Positions 18,964-30,866 of a stretch of 64,000 nt of DNA are shown here, one piece after another. Source of the DNA: Acidimicrobiia bacterium (GTDB taxonomy: Bacteria; Actinomycetota; Acidimicrobiia; Spongiisociales; UBA5794); NCBI GenBank assembly GCA_003235475.1, contig QJWC01000094.1, positions 1 through 64,000 of the forward strand, written 5' to 3'. A program made the translations under genes and the position numbers. Below the pieces are notes generated by a model. That model worked only from the letters and a program-made list of their open reading frames with translations, searched no databases and was not told where the DNA came from. The first letter of the stretch is position 1, and every line of letters begins with the position of its first letter.

Positions 18964-20253
18964 TCAATCGATGGACTTTGCGGACTCCGCGATGATGCGC
19001 GACGCGGTGTCGATCTCTTCTTCGGTGACCGTCAGCGGCGGCGCGATGCGCAGCACGTTCCCGTACAGCCCGCCTTTGCCGATCAGCAACCCCCGCTCCT
19101 TGCATTCCTGAAGGAGCCTCGACGCACGTCCGGCGTCAGGGACGTCCGTTCCCGGCTCGCTCGTCTCGATGGCGAGCATCAGGCCCTTGCCGCGGAGTTC
19201 GAGGATCCATGGCGTCTCCTGGGCGACGGGGAGCAGGTTCTCGTACAGACGGGAACCCTGTTTGAGGGCGTTGCCTTGCAGGTCGTTGTCGAGGAGGTAC
19301 CTCAGGTTTGCGAGTGCTCCAGCCGCGACGAGTGGCGTGCCGCCGAACGTCGAGATCGAATTTGCCCCTATGCAGTTCATGATCTCGGCGGGTGCGACCA
19401 CGCCGCCGATCGAAAGGCCGTTCCCAATCCCCTTTGCGAACGTCATGATGTCCGGGATGATGCCGTGGGCCTGGTAGCCCCACATGTGCTCACCGGTCCG
19501 GCCCCATCCGGTCTGCACCTCGTCTGACACGAACAGTATGCCGTACTCGTCGAGCACCTCTTTGAAACGACCGAAGAACCCGTCCGGTGGCGTCGCGAAT
19601 CCGCCGACGCCCTGGATTGGCTCGGCGATCATCGCCGCGACGTCTCCCGAGGTCATCATGTCGATCACCTGGCGCAGATCGGCGACAGCCGCATCGACGA
19701 ACGCATCGTCATCGAGATGCGCGTAGGGGCTCCGCACCTTGTAGGGGCCCTGCACGTACTGGACGTTCAGGCCGGTATATCCGGTGGGTGACCACGAGCG
19801 GTGCGCCGTCAGCCCGATCGCGGTGAAGCTGCGCCCGTGGTAGCTGTTGCGAAGCGCGAGGACCTGGTTCGACCGCCGATGCGACGTCGCGAGCAGCATC
19901 GCAGCGTCGTTCGCCTCCGTGCCGGACGGAGTGAAGAACACCCGCGCATCGGGGATGCCGGACAACTCGGCGACCAGCTCGGCGAGCTCGATCATCGGTG
20001 GATTGAGGTACAGGGTCGACGTGTGCAGGACCTTGGCGGCCTGCTCGTTGATGGCGGCCGTGACCTCCGGCAGCGAGTACGCCGTCATCGTCGTCAGGAT
20101 TCCGCCGAAGAAGTCGAGGTAGCTGTTGCCTTCGAGGTCCCAGACGGTTCTGCCCTCGCCGCGGTCGATGGCAATCGGCTCGTCGTAGTAGAGCGCGAGC
20201 CACGAGGGGAGAACGGCCCTCGTCCTCTCGGTCAGCTCCTTGTGGATTCCCAC
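18964..20253 (-). CDS. class III aminotransferase (probable beta-alanine/omega-amino acid aminotransferase)
   Basis: PLP class III signature LFVSDEVQTGWGRTGEHMWGYQAHGIIPDIMTFAKGIGNG; operon context. Confidence 0.92.
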   Translation of the reverse strand: MGIHKELTERTRAVLPSWLALYYDEPIAIDRGEGRTVWDLEGNSYLDFFGGILTTMTAYSLPEVTAAINEQAAKVLHTSTLYLNPPMIELAELVAELSGIPDARVFFTPSGTEANDAAMLLATSHRRSNQVLALRNSYHGRSFTAIGLTAHRSWSPTGYTGLNVQYVQGPYKVRSPYAHLDDDAFVDAAVADLRQVIDMMTSGDVAAMIAEPIQGVGGFATPPDGFFGRFKEVLDEYGILFVSDEVQTGWGRTGEHMWGYQAHGIIPDIMTFAKGIGNGLSIGGVVAPAEIMNCIGANSISTFGGTPLVAAGALANLRYLLDNDLQGNALKQGSRLYENLLPVAQETPWILELRGKGLMLAIETSEPGTDVPDAGRASRLLQECKERGLLIGKGGLYGNVLRIAPPLTVTEEEIDTASRIIAESAKSID

Positions 20254-20254
20254 C

Positions 20255-21097
20255 TCAACCCTCCGTGAGGGCCCCGTAGGCCTCCGGGCGCCGGTCCCTG
20301 TAGAACGCCCACTGGTTGCGCACCTCCTCGATCATGTCGAGGTCGAGGTCACGGACAACGAGCTCCGCGTCGGTGTCTGATGCCACGTCACCGACGAACT
20401 GGCCGCGTGGGTTTGCGAAGTACGAAGTTCCGTAGAAGTCATTGTCGCCGAGGTCCTCGACCCCAACGCGGTTGATCGCACCCACGAAGTACATGTTCGC
20501 GACCGCCGAGGCCGTTTGCTCCAACTTCCACAGGTACGCCGACAGCCCCCGGCTCGTCGCCGAAGGGTTGAACACGATCTCGGCGCCGTTGAGGCCCAGC
20601 GCACGCCAGCCCTCAGGGAAGTGGCGGTCGTAGCAGATGTAGACGCCGACCTTGCCGACGGCAGTGTCGAAAACGGGGAATCCCTGATTGCCGGGCCTGA
20701 AGTAGAACTTCTCCCAGAACCCGCCGACGTGCGGGATGTGGTGCTTGCGGTACTTGCCGAGATAGGAACCGTCGGCGTCGATCACAGCTGCAGTGTTGTA
20801 TAGGAATCCCGCCATCTCCTTCTCGTACATGGGAAGCACCATCACCATGCCGAGCTCCCTGGCGAGCGCCTGGAACCTCTGTGTCGTGGGACCATCCGGA
20901 ATCGCTTCCGCGTAGCCGTAGTACTCGACGTCCTGCACCTGGCAGAAGTACGGGCCATAGAAGAGTTCTTGGAAGCAAATGACCTGGACGCCGTCTGCTG
21001 CCGCCTTCCGGGCGTACTCCTCGTGGAGATCGATCATGGACTCCTTGTCGCCCGTCCACTGGGTTTGGAGCACCGCAGCTCTCACCAATCGGCCCAT
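20255..21097 (-). CDS. beta-ureidopropionase / N-carbamoyl amidohydrolase (nitrilase superfamily)
   Basis: E-K-C triad: ICFQELFYGPYF, KYRKHHIPHVGGFWEKFYF, VGVYICYDRHFPEGWRALG. Confidence 0.93.
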   Translation of the reverse strand: MGRLVRAAVLQTQWTGDKESMIDLHEEYARKAAADGVQVICFQELFYGPYFCQVQDVEYYGYAEAIPDGPTTQRFQALARELGMVMVLPMYEKEMAGFLYNTAAVIDADGSYLGKYRKHHIPHVGGFWEKFYFRPGNQGFPVFDTAVGKVGVYICYDRHFPEGWRALGLNGAEIVFNPSATSRGLSAYLWKLEQTASAVANMYFVGAINRVGVEDLGDNDFYGTSYFANPRGQFVGDVASDTDAELVVRDLDLDMIEEVRNQWAFYRDRRPEAYGALTEG

Positions 21098-21165
21098 GCG
21101 CCTCGTCCTTTCGTACGCTGGAAATTCGCCGTGTTCGGCATTCCCCACAATAGATGCTCCGGTCC

Positions 21166-21184
21166 CCCTCGGGATGCCCGAGGG
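21166..21184. other. short perfect hairpin in intergenic region
   Basis: CCCTCGGG-atg-CCCGAGGG between divergent genes. Confidence 0.5.
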
Positions 21185-21267
21185 CTCCGATGAGCCAGCC
21201 GACCCATGCAGAAAAAGGCTTGAAATGCCGATATTCGCGGTACCTGCCGGCGAAATGGAGCGGAGAC

Positions 21268-22512
21268 ATGCAATCGGTGGAAACTTCGAGAACGCGACGC
21301 GTCGAGTCCAGGGTCCTCCTCATCGTCGCGCTGGTGCTCGCGCTACTCGGCGCAATGGTGTACGCACCGTCCAGGGCCGAAGCAACGGACGACATCGAGA
21401 CGGTACGTGCGACCGTCACGGAGTACTACAACGCGAAGATCAGCCTCATCGCGAGCTACAAGGCAGAAACGGCCAACGAGGACGCCAAGGCGATCTACGC
21501 GCAAGGGATCGCCGAACTGACTTCAATTCGCGACACGACGGTCGCATCGGCCGAGACGGTCGATGCCCTATGGGAACTGAAATCGAGGGCCACCGCGATC
21601 TACTCGGAGACAGTCGCCGCGGCCGAAGCGATCCAGGGAAGCGGTGACCCGCTCGCCGACGCGAAACAGGATGCGAACGGCGTCATCGAATACAAGATCC
21701 ACAAGCTCCGTAGCTGGATCGAGGGGTGCGACGACGAAGACGTGATCGAGATCGTCGAGAGCGGCGTCGCCAGGCTCCGCGATCTCTTCGACGCCGTCGC
21801 GGCCGCCGAGACCGTCGACGCGGTCCGGGGAATCATCGACCAGGCCCACGCGATCTATCGCGAGACGATGGAACGGGCTGAGGCGGCAAAGAATGGCGCG
21901 GACGAGCCACAGCCCAAGGAAGAGACCGAGGCCGAGCGCAGGGCACGCGAGCTTCGAAGCTTCCGGAACAGCGTCGTCGAACTCGCGGAGCACAAGGCAG
22001 CGATCCTCGATGCTGCAGCCGATGCGGCACGGATCCAGGCGGTCATCGACATCTTCGAGACTGCCGCAGACACTGTCCATGGACTGGGCGAGGACGCTGA
22101 AGGCGCAGCAACGATCGGCGAACTCCAAGAACTCAAGGCTGCGATCCTCGAGACGTACGAAGGAGCCAAGGAGGCTGCCGCTGAGGTCAGAGACGACGAC
22201 AAGACCGATTCGCCGCAGGATGCGATCGAGAAGTACCTCGAGCAGGTCGTGCGATTCGTGAACGGCACAACGGACGCAGCGGCGGAAGCCGGACCCGAAC
22301 TCGAAGACACGCTTGCGGCTCTGTTCGAGGCGAGGGACGCCGTAATCGACGCAGTGGAGGCCGTGCACTTGGCATCCGCGTCGGGGGCAGGTCTGCCGGG
22401 GTTGTGGGACGACCTGAGCGCAGCCCGGAGCGTCTTCCGGAGGGCGCTCGTGAATCACTACATCGCCCTCGGCGAACCGATGGTGGTCGCAGGGATCCTG
22501 ATACCCGGTTGA
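21268..22512 (+). CDS. secreted/anchored alpha-helical repeat protein, unknown function
   Basis: N-terminal hydrophobic segment RVLLIVALVLALLGAMVYAPSRAEA; Ala/Glu-rich helices with repeated AAETVDA(V/L)...AIY(R/S)ET. Confidence 0.8.
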   Translation: MQSVETSRTRRVESRVLLIVALVLALLGAMVYAPSRAEATDDIETVRATVTEYYNAKISLIASYKAETANEDAKAIYAQGIAELTSIRDTTVASAETVDALWELKSRATAIYSETVAAAEAIQGSGDPLADAKQDANGVIEYKIHKLRSWIEGCDDEDVIEIVESGVARLRDLFDAVAAAETVDAVRGIIDQAHAIYRETMERAEAAKNGADEPQPKEETEAERRARELRSFRNSVVELAEHKAAILDAAADAARIQAVIDIFETAADTVHGLGEDAEGAATIGELQELKAAILETYEGAKEAAAEVRDDDKTDSPQDAIEKYLEQVVRFVNGTTDAAAEAGPELEDTLAALFEARDAVIDAVEAVHLASASGAGLPGLWDDLSAARSVFRRALVNHYIALGEPMVVAGILIPG

Positions 22513-22535
22513 CGCTGGCACCAGCCGACCTCGAA

Positions 22536-22565
22536 GAGAGAGGTGCCCGGAAGGGCACCTCTCTC
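22536..22565 (+). terminator. rho-independent terminator
   Basis: GAGAGAGGTGCCC-ggaa-GGGCACCTCTCTC, 13-bp perfect stem followed by tcgttctt. Confidence 0.88.
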
Positions 22566-22593
22566 CTCGTTCTTCACTGGCTAGATTCGGGGT

Positions 22594-23049
22594 GTGGTCA
22601 GCGAGATCCCAGCACCGATCGTGCACAAGACCCTGATTCGGAAGCCTCGATCCGAGGTGTTTCGCCTCATGGCGACGGGGCAAGGCATCGACCGGTGGTT
22701 CACGACCGACATGCTGCTCGAAGAACATGCTGGAGGTCGAATCGAGTTCCGCTGGGAGGACTGGGGACCTGACCGGTACACCGGATCGTCTTCCGGAACG
22801 GTGCTCGAATACATACAGGACGAGCGCTTCGTGTTCACCTGGTGGGAGGACGCCCCGACGACGATCACCATCGAGTTCGCCGACGACGAGGAAGGGTGCA
22901 TCGTCACCGTCAACGAACACGGGTATCAGGACGATCCGACGGGATGGGAGCGCTGCCTCGAGTGCGCCACCGGGTGGGGAGAGGCACTCACCCTTCTCAA
23001 GTTCCACGCGGAGTACGGCCTGGTCTACGAAGGGCCACCCGACGCGTAG
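22594..23049 (+). CDS. SRPBCC/AHSA1-family protein
   Basis: HKTLIRKPRSEVFRLMATGQGIDRWFTTDM, GRIEFRWEDWG, GWERCLECATGWGEALTLLK. Confidence 0.85.
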   Translation: MVSEIPAPIVHKTLIRKPRSEVFRLMATGQGIDRWFTTDMLLEEHAGGRIEFRWEDWGPDRYTGSSSGTVLEYIQDERFVFTWWEDAPTTITIEFADDEEGCIVTVNEHGYQDDPTGWERCLECATGWGEALTLLKFHAEYGLVYEGPPDA

Positions 23050-23100
23050 CGCCGGTGGCCACGCGGACGCGATGAGAGGACGGTTCGCACCGCCCTCTCA

Positions 23101-23453
23101 TGGTGGAGGTGGGGGGAATCGAACCCCCGTCCCGAGAGACATCAGCGTCGGCATCTCCGAGCGCAGCCAACAGCGAGCTTTCGACCGCAGGAGCCCTGTT
23201 GGCAAGCTCCCCTGCGGCCTAGCCGGAGTTGTCTTACCCCACCGGTCCCGGCATCCCGGCGGGGGCATCCCACATTGCAATGCCCTGACCTGCCGAGGTG
23301 GGTGCCCAACAGGAGGACAGGAGCGTTTATCTACGCTGCCAGTGCGTAACTTTCGTCTGCACTTATGTGTGTTCCGGCTCTTTAACGAGGACTCCGGAGA
23401 CCTCGGCTCGCTTCCGCCGCCTCAACTCTCACGGTCGAAACCATGTCACCCCC
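23101..23453 (-). ncRNA. ssrA: transfer-messenger RNA (tmRNA)
   Basis: Minus strand 5' GGGGGTGACATGGTTTCGAC... and 3' GGGGGTTCGATTCCCCCCACCTCCACCA; acceptor GGGGGTG/CACCTCC; internal tag ORF ADESYALAA* at 23360-23331. Confidence 0.95.
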
Positions 23454-23525
23454 GCATCGCGGGGACGTGAGACTCACGTCCACAAGGGGAGCGTATCGCG
23501 ACGCACCGACATGCGACGCCGTCTT

Positions 23526-23981
23526 TCAGCGTCGGTGGCTCCGCGCCCGGTCCATCTCGCGTTGCTGTTGGCGCTCGACGATGGACCGCCGCTTGTCCCT
23601 GGTGCGTTTGCCCTTGCCGAGGCCCAACTCGATCTTCGCCCGACCACCCTTGAAGTAGACCCTCAGAGGAACGAGGGTGAGGCCTTCTTCCCTGATGCGC
23701 CCTGAGAGGCGATCGATCTCACGGCGATGCAAGAGCAACTTCCGGTGACGTTCCGGGTCGTGGCCCCCGCCTTCCGAAAACGAATACGGAGCGATGTGCG
23801 CATTCACGAGCCACACCTCACCCCGGCGGACGTCGGCGTAGCTGTCCTTCAGCTGGATCTGGCCGTCCCGAATCGACTTGACCTCGGACCCGCGCAGCGA
23901 CAACCCCGCTTCGAACGTGTCGAGGATCTCGTAGTTGTACCGGGCTTGCCGGTTGGTCGCGACGACCTTTTCACCAGCCAT
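23526..23981 (-). CDS. smpB: SsrA-binding protein SmpB
   Basis: NRQARYNYEILDTFEAGLSLRGSEVKSIRDGQIQLKDSYA; KRRSIVERQQQREMDRA; adjacent to ssrA. Confidence 0.96.
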   Translation of the reverse strand: MAGEKVVATNRQARYNYEILDTFEAGLSLRGSEVKSIRDGQIQLKDSYADVRRGEVWLVNAHIAPYSFSEGGGHDPERHRKLLLHRREIDRLSGRIREEGLTLVPLRVYFKGGRAKIELGLGKGKRTRDKRRSIVERQQQREMDRARSHRR

Positions 23982-24004
23982 GGGACGGAAGGCTACGCAG
24001 CGCT

Positions 24005-25201
24005 CTAGATGTACTTCTGGGGATCGACAGGCGACCCGTTGACGCGGATCTCGAAATGCAGGTGCGGCGCGGTCGACTGCCCTGTCGATCCGATGTAGCC
24101 GATCACCTCGCCTGCTGCCACCTTGTCGCCGACCTTGGCACCAAGCTTCGACTGGTGCGCGTACAGGGTCACGAAACCCCCACCGTGGTCGATCATGATC
24201 GTGTTCCCGTATCCACCCTTGACTCCTGCGAGGATCACCGTGCCGGACTTCGCCGCGTGGATCGGGTCCCCCTGGCTGGCATTCATGTCGACGCCGTTGT
24301 GCATACGCCGCTGGTGGGTGATGGGGTGGATGCGCATCCCGAACCCGGAGGAGATGGCTCCGGGGACGGGGCGTACCCAACCGCCGGCGCTAACGGTTGG
24401 CGACGAAGTCTTGGTGGATGCGGCGATCTTCGCCCTGATCGATGACTCCTGGCGCTCGTAACCGGCGAGCTCGCTCTCGAACTCCTTGATCTCGGCCTCG
24501 ATCTCATCGACGAGCGCGCGCTGTGCCTCGTAGGCAGCCTCGAGCTCGCCCTGCTTTCGCACGAGCTCGATCCGCTGTTTGCTCACCTCTGCGCCGAGGG
24601 AGTGCAAAGCCTCGACCTCACCGGCGAGCTTGCTCTCGACGGCCCGGACACCCGCTGACGTGCGCTCTTCGGCGTCGGCCAGCGCCTGATAGCGGTCACC
24701 TGCCGACGAACTGTGTTGAGCGAGCACGTCGAGGTAGGCCACGCCCACGGCGACCTGTGACAGGTACCCGGCGCTGAACGCGATCGAGGGCTGGGAGGCG
24801 CCGCCGCCCATGTACGCCTTGAGCGCCCACTGCTGGGCGTCCGCCCTGGCGCCGTCGAGGTCGTCGCGGATGGCGGCCAGCGCATCGAGCTTCTCGGCGA
24901 GTTCGGCCTGCACTTGTGCGAGGTCGACCTGTTTGATCTCGAGGAGCAACGAGATCCTGTCGAGCTCCGCGTTCGCGGCGTCGACGTCAGCCTCCGCGGC
25001 CGCGAGATCGTCAGCGGCGTCGCTGAGCTGCTGGGCGAGCTCGGTGCGCTCACCCTTGGTCGCGTCGATCTGGGCCTTGAGATCGGAGATGCGATCGCGG
25101 ACGTCCTTGAGGTCGCCCGCGAGGTCTGAACCGGCGGCTGGCACCGTCGCGGACAGCGCCAGGAGACAGGCAGCGAAGAGGGTGAGGAGTCGGCGCTTCA
25201 C
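24005..25201 (-). CDS. coiled-coil M23-family peptidase (murein hydrolase, EnvC-like layout)
   Basis: Signal peptide, coiled coil, LytM domain with HNGVDMNA and HLHFEIRVNG. Confidence 0.93.
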   Translation of the reverse strand: MKRRLLTLFAACLLALSATVPAAGSDLAGDLKDVRDRISDLKAQIDATKGERTELAQQLSDAADDLAAAEADVDAANAELDRISLLLEIKQVDLAQVQAELAEKLDALAAIRDDLDGARADAQQWALKAYMGGGASQPSIAFSAGYLSQVAVGVAYLDVLAQHSSSAGDRYQALADAEERTSAGVRAVESKLAGEVEALHSLGAEVSKQRIELVRKQGELEAAYEAQRALVDEIEAEIKEFESELAGYERQESSIRAKIAASTKTSSPTVSAGGWVRPVPGAISSGFGMRIHPITHQRRMHNGVDMNASQGDPIHAAKSGTVILAGVKGGYGNTIMIDHGGGFVTLYAHQSKLGAKVGDKVAAGEVIGYIGSTGQSTAPHLHFEIRVNGSPVDPQKYI

Positions 25202-26088
25202 GATCGCAGGGTGCGGTGGACTGCAAGGCTCAATGAACTGCCGGCAAGGCCAGCAAGAACTCCGAACAGCAGGACCAGCGCACCCTGCCTGAGTAGGAAG
25301 TCGTTTTCGATGGCGAGGTTGATCCAGTCAGGAACTTCAGCCAGTTGCCCGACGAGGAGTCGGTGGATCCCGACGATCGCGGTGACCGCGAGCGCGGCAC
25401 CGATCAGGCCCTCGAGGGCGCCTTCGATCAGGAACGGCGTACGTACGAACCAGTTGCTCGCGCCCTGGAGTCGCATGATCTCGATCTCCTCGCGCCTCGC
25501 GTAGATCGCCATGTGGATGGTGTTCGCGATCAGTGCGACTGCAGCGACACCCAACGCCACGGCGAGCAACCAGAAGACGATCTGGAGCCCATCGCGAATG
25601 GCGATCATCGCGTCGATCGCGTCACCTGCGGACTCCACCTGAAGGACGCCCGGCGTTGCCTCGAGCCTCGTGACGATCAGCTCGTACTCATCCGGGTCGG
25701 TCGGCTGCACCCTCAGCGATGCCGGAATGAGATCGGGACTCTCGTCGAGAACCCGCAGAATTGCCTGGTTGTTCGAGAACAGGACGAGCGCCTCGGCGTA
25801 GGCATCCTGCTTGGAGACGTAGAAGACGTCGTTCACCTGCGGCCACGAGGCAACCTCAGCCTGGAGTTCAGCGGTCGACTGAGGCGTCAGGTCGTCCTGC
25901 AGGAAGGCGATCACCCGGACATCCTGCGCCCACTGGATCGTGTTGACCCGCACGACCTCCTGGATCACCACGCTCCCGAACGTCAACGACAGCGAAATGA
26001 ACACGGCAAGGATCGCACCGAGCACCACGAGCAGGTTGCGTCCGAGGTTGTTGAACGCCTCCTTGATGATGTAGGAGAACTGCGTCAT
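25198..26088 (-). CDS. ftsX: cell division protein FtsX
   Basis: [49 protein letters not shown]; paired with ftsE. Confidence 0.95.
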   Translation of the reverse strand: MTQFSYIIKEAFNNLGRNLLVVLGAILAVFISLSLTFGSVVIQEVVRVNTIQWAQDVRVIAFLQDDLTPQSTAELQAEVASWPQVNDVFYVSKQDAYAEALVLFSNNQAILRVLDESPDLIPASLRVQPTDPDEYELIVTRLEATPGVLQVESAGDAIDAMIAIRDGLQIVFWLLAVALGVAAVALIANTIHMAIYARREEIEIMRLQGASNWFVRTPFLIEGALEGLIGAALAVTAIVGIHRLLVGQLAEVPDWINLAIENDFLLRQGALVLLFGVLAGLAGSSLSLAVHRTLRS

Positions 26089-26918
26089 TCCTCTTCGTTC
26101 CCCTCGAGATCGTCCACCAGAACGGCATCCTCGGCAACGACGGATGTGTCTCCTGCGTCGATCTCTTCAGTTCCTGGCTCGTCGACATCGAGCTGCATCG
26201 GGGGCTCGGGCTTCGCTGCGGGAACCTGCGCGATCTCGCGTGTGTCGTACACGCCACGCGATTGGTCCCGTGTGACGCGGCCCCTGTCGAGTTGTACGAC
26301 CCTTCGCTTCATGGCGTCGACGATCGCGTGGTCGTGGGTGGCCATGACCACCGTGGTTCCGGTGCGGTTGATGCGGTCGAGGATGCGCATGATCGGAACC
26401 GACGTGCCGGGGTCGAGGTTCCCTGTCGGCTCGTCTGCGAGGAGGATCAGCGGACGGTTGACGAACGCCCGCGCAATAGCAACACGTTGCTGCTCGCCAC
26501 CCGAGAGCTGGCGCGGGAATCGTCCAGCCTTGGAAGAAAGGCCGACGAGCTTGAGCACCTGCGGCACCTGGTTCCGGATCACCGAGCGGTGTTTGCCCGT
26601 CACTTCCATCGCGAAGGCGACGTTCTCATAGACCGTCTTGGTCGGCAGCAGTTTGAAGTCCTGGAACACGGTACCGATCGAGCGGCGGAGATGGGGCACC
26701 TTCCAGCTTGCGAGCGCGGACGCGTGCTTGCCCGCGACCCAGATGTCGCCGTGCGTCGGCTGTTCCTCGCGCATCATCAGCCGGATGAGCGTCGACTTCC
26801 CTGAGCCGGACGCGCCGACCAGGAAGACGAACTCGCCTTTGGAGATTTCGAGGTCTACGTCCTTGATGGCAACCGTGTCGCCGCCGTACACCTTCGTGAC
26901 GTTTTCAAGCTTGATCAT
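26085..26918 (-). CDS. ftsE: cell division ATP-binding protein FtsE with acidic C-terminal extension
   Basis: [71 protein letters not shown]. Confidence 0.96.
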   Translation of the reverse strand: MIKLENVTKVYGGDTVAIKDVDLEISKGEFVFLVGASGSGKSTLIRLMMREEQPTHGDIWVAGKHASALASWKVPHLRRSIGTVFQDFKLLPTKTVYENVAFAMEVTGKHRSVIRNQVPQVLKLVGLSSKAGRFPRQLSGGEQQRVAIARAFVNRPLILLADEPTGNLDPGTSVPIMRILDRINRTGTTVVMATHDHAIVDAMKRRVVQLDRGRVTRDQSRGVYDTREIAQVPAAKPEPPMQLDVDEPGTEEIDAGDTSVVAEDAVLVDDLEGNEEE

Positions 26919-27008
26919 TGAGAATCCAGGGGGATGGCTGCTTCCTACCTACTCAGCCGCCGCGGAGCCTACCCACGGAGCCCGTGAACTCCGTTCATTC
27001 TCAAGGTC

Positions 27009-28121
27009 CTACGTGTCGGGTCGTTCCGCCCGGCGCCAGTGGAGGTACGAGTCGATCAGCCCGTCGATGTCCCCGTCCAGCACTCCCTGGATGTTGCCCA
27101 CCTCGAAGTCCGTACGAAGGTCCTTGACCATCTGATACGGCTGGAGCACGTAGCTCCTGATCTGGCGTCCCCATCCGGCCTCGGTCTGCTCTCCCCGGAT
27201 CGAGGCAACGGTCTTGAGCTGTTCCTGACGTGCGCGCTCCGCGAGCCTTGCGGCGAGGAGCTGCATGGCGCGCGCCTTGTTCTGCATCTGGCTTCGCTCG
27301 GCCTGGCAAGACACGACGATCGACGTTGGAAGGTGCGTGATCCGCACGGCCGAGTCCGTCTTGTTCACGTGCTGGCCGCCCGCCCCCGAAGACCGGAACG
27401 TGTCGATTCGCAGGTCGTCCGGATCGATCTCGATCTCCGCGACGTCCACTTCCGGGATGACATCGACGCCCGCGAACGACGTGTGCCGTCTCGACTGGGA
27501 GTCGAACGGGCTGATGCGGACCAGCCGATGTGTCCCTCGCTCGGACTCGAACGTGCCATACGCGAAGTCCCCCCTGATCGTCAAGGTGGCCGACTTGATG
27601 CCCGCCTCCTCGCCTTCGGACACCTCATCGAGCGAGAAGCTGAAGTTGGAACGTTCCAGGTAGCGCACGTACATGCGCAGGAGCATCTCGGCCCAGTCCT
27701 GTGCCTCCACTCCCCCTGCGCCAGCGTTGATCGACACGATCGCTGGCGCGTCGTCGTACTCGCCGAAGAAGAGGGATTCCCGCTCGAGCACCGCAAGTTC
27801 GCCTGACAAGCGCGCCAGCTCGCCCTCGACCTCGCTGACGGCTGCCTTGTCCCCCTCATCGACGGCGAGTTCGAGAAGCACTTCGACATCGGAGATGTTC
27901 GCTTCGAGGTCCTCGACGAGCTTGATGGTCTGCTCATGCCGTGCGAGGCGGCTCGTCACCTGACGAGCCCGCTCCTGGTCATCCCAGAGGTCAGGAGTCG
28001 AAGCCTCCTTGCGAAGCTCGGCCAGCTCGGCTTCCTTCGCATCGATGTTGAGGAAGGTGCGAGCGTCCGAGAGACGGGTCCCGAGCTCGGTCACGAGGGC
28101 GCGAAGTTCTACGGGCTCCAT
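27009..28121 (-). CDS. prfB: peptide chain release factor 2
   Basis: GGQHVNKTDSAVRITHLPTSIVVSCQAERSQMQNKARAM; SPFDSQSRRHTSFA; continuous ORF. Confidence 0.96.
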   Translation of the reverse strand: MEPVELRALVTELGTRLSDARTFLNIDAKEAELAELRKEASTPDLWDDQERARQVTSRLARHEQTIKLVEDLEANISDVEVLLELAVDEGDKAAVSEVEGELARLSGELAVLERESLFFGEYDDAPAIVSINAGAGGVEAQDWAEMLLRMYVRYLERSNFSFSLDEVSEGEEAGIKSATLTIRGDFAYGTFESERGTHRLVRISPFDSQSRRHTSFAGVDVIPEVDVAEIEIDPDDLRIDTFRSSGAGGQHVNKTDSAVRITHLPTSIVVSCQAERSQMQNKARAMQLLAARLAERARQEQLKTVASIRGEQTEAGWGRQIRSYVLQPYQMVKDLRTDFEVGNIQGVLDGDIDGLIDSYLHWRRAERPDT

Positions 28122-28142
28122 GGATTCGAGCGTAGTGACGGG

Positions 28143-30797
<2,655 letters not shown>

Positions 30798-30866
30798 AGT
30801 GCCTTGATGTTACGAGGCGGACACGGTATCTCGGTGTTCGGCGCCCATAATGAGGGGCGCCGGGAG

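Noticed and set aside
21208-21234. Second sigma28-like promoter (GCCGATAT) before the helical repeat gene
   Set aside because: The -10-like GCCGATAT is present but the sequence 15 nt upstream is GCAG, not TAAA; insufficient.
21568-23007. 479-aa minus-strand ORF opposite the helical repeat protein and SRPBCC gene
   Set aside because: Spans two convincing plus-strand genes and a rho-independent terminator; composition is antisense-like.
27009-28121. Programmed +1 frameshift in prfB
   Set aside because: ORF is continuous from ATG 28121 with no internal in-frame UGA/CUUUGAC site.
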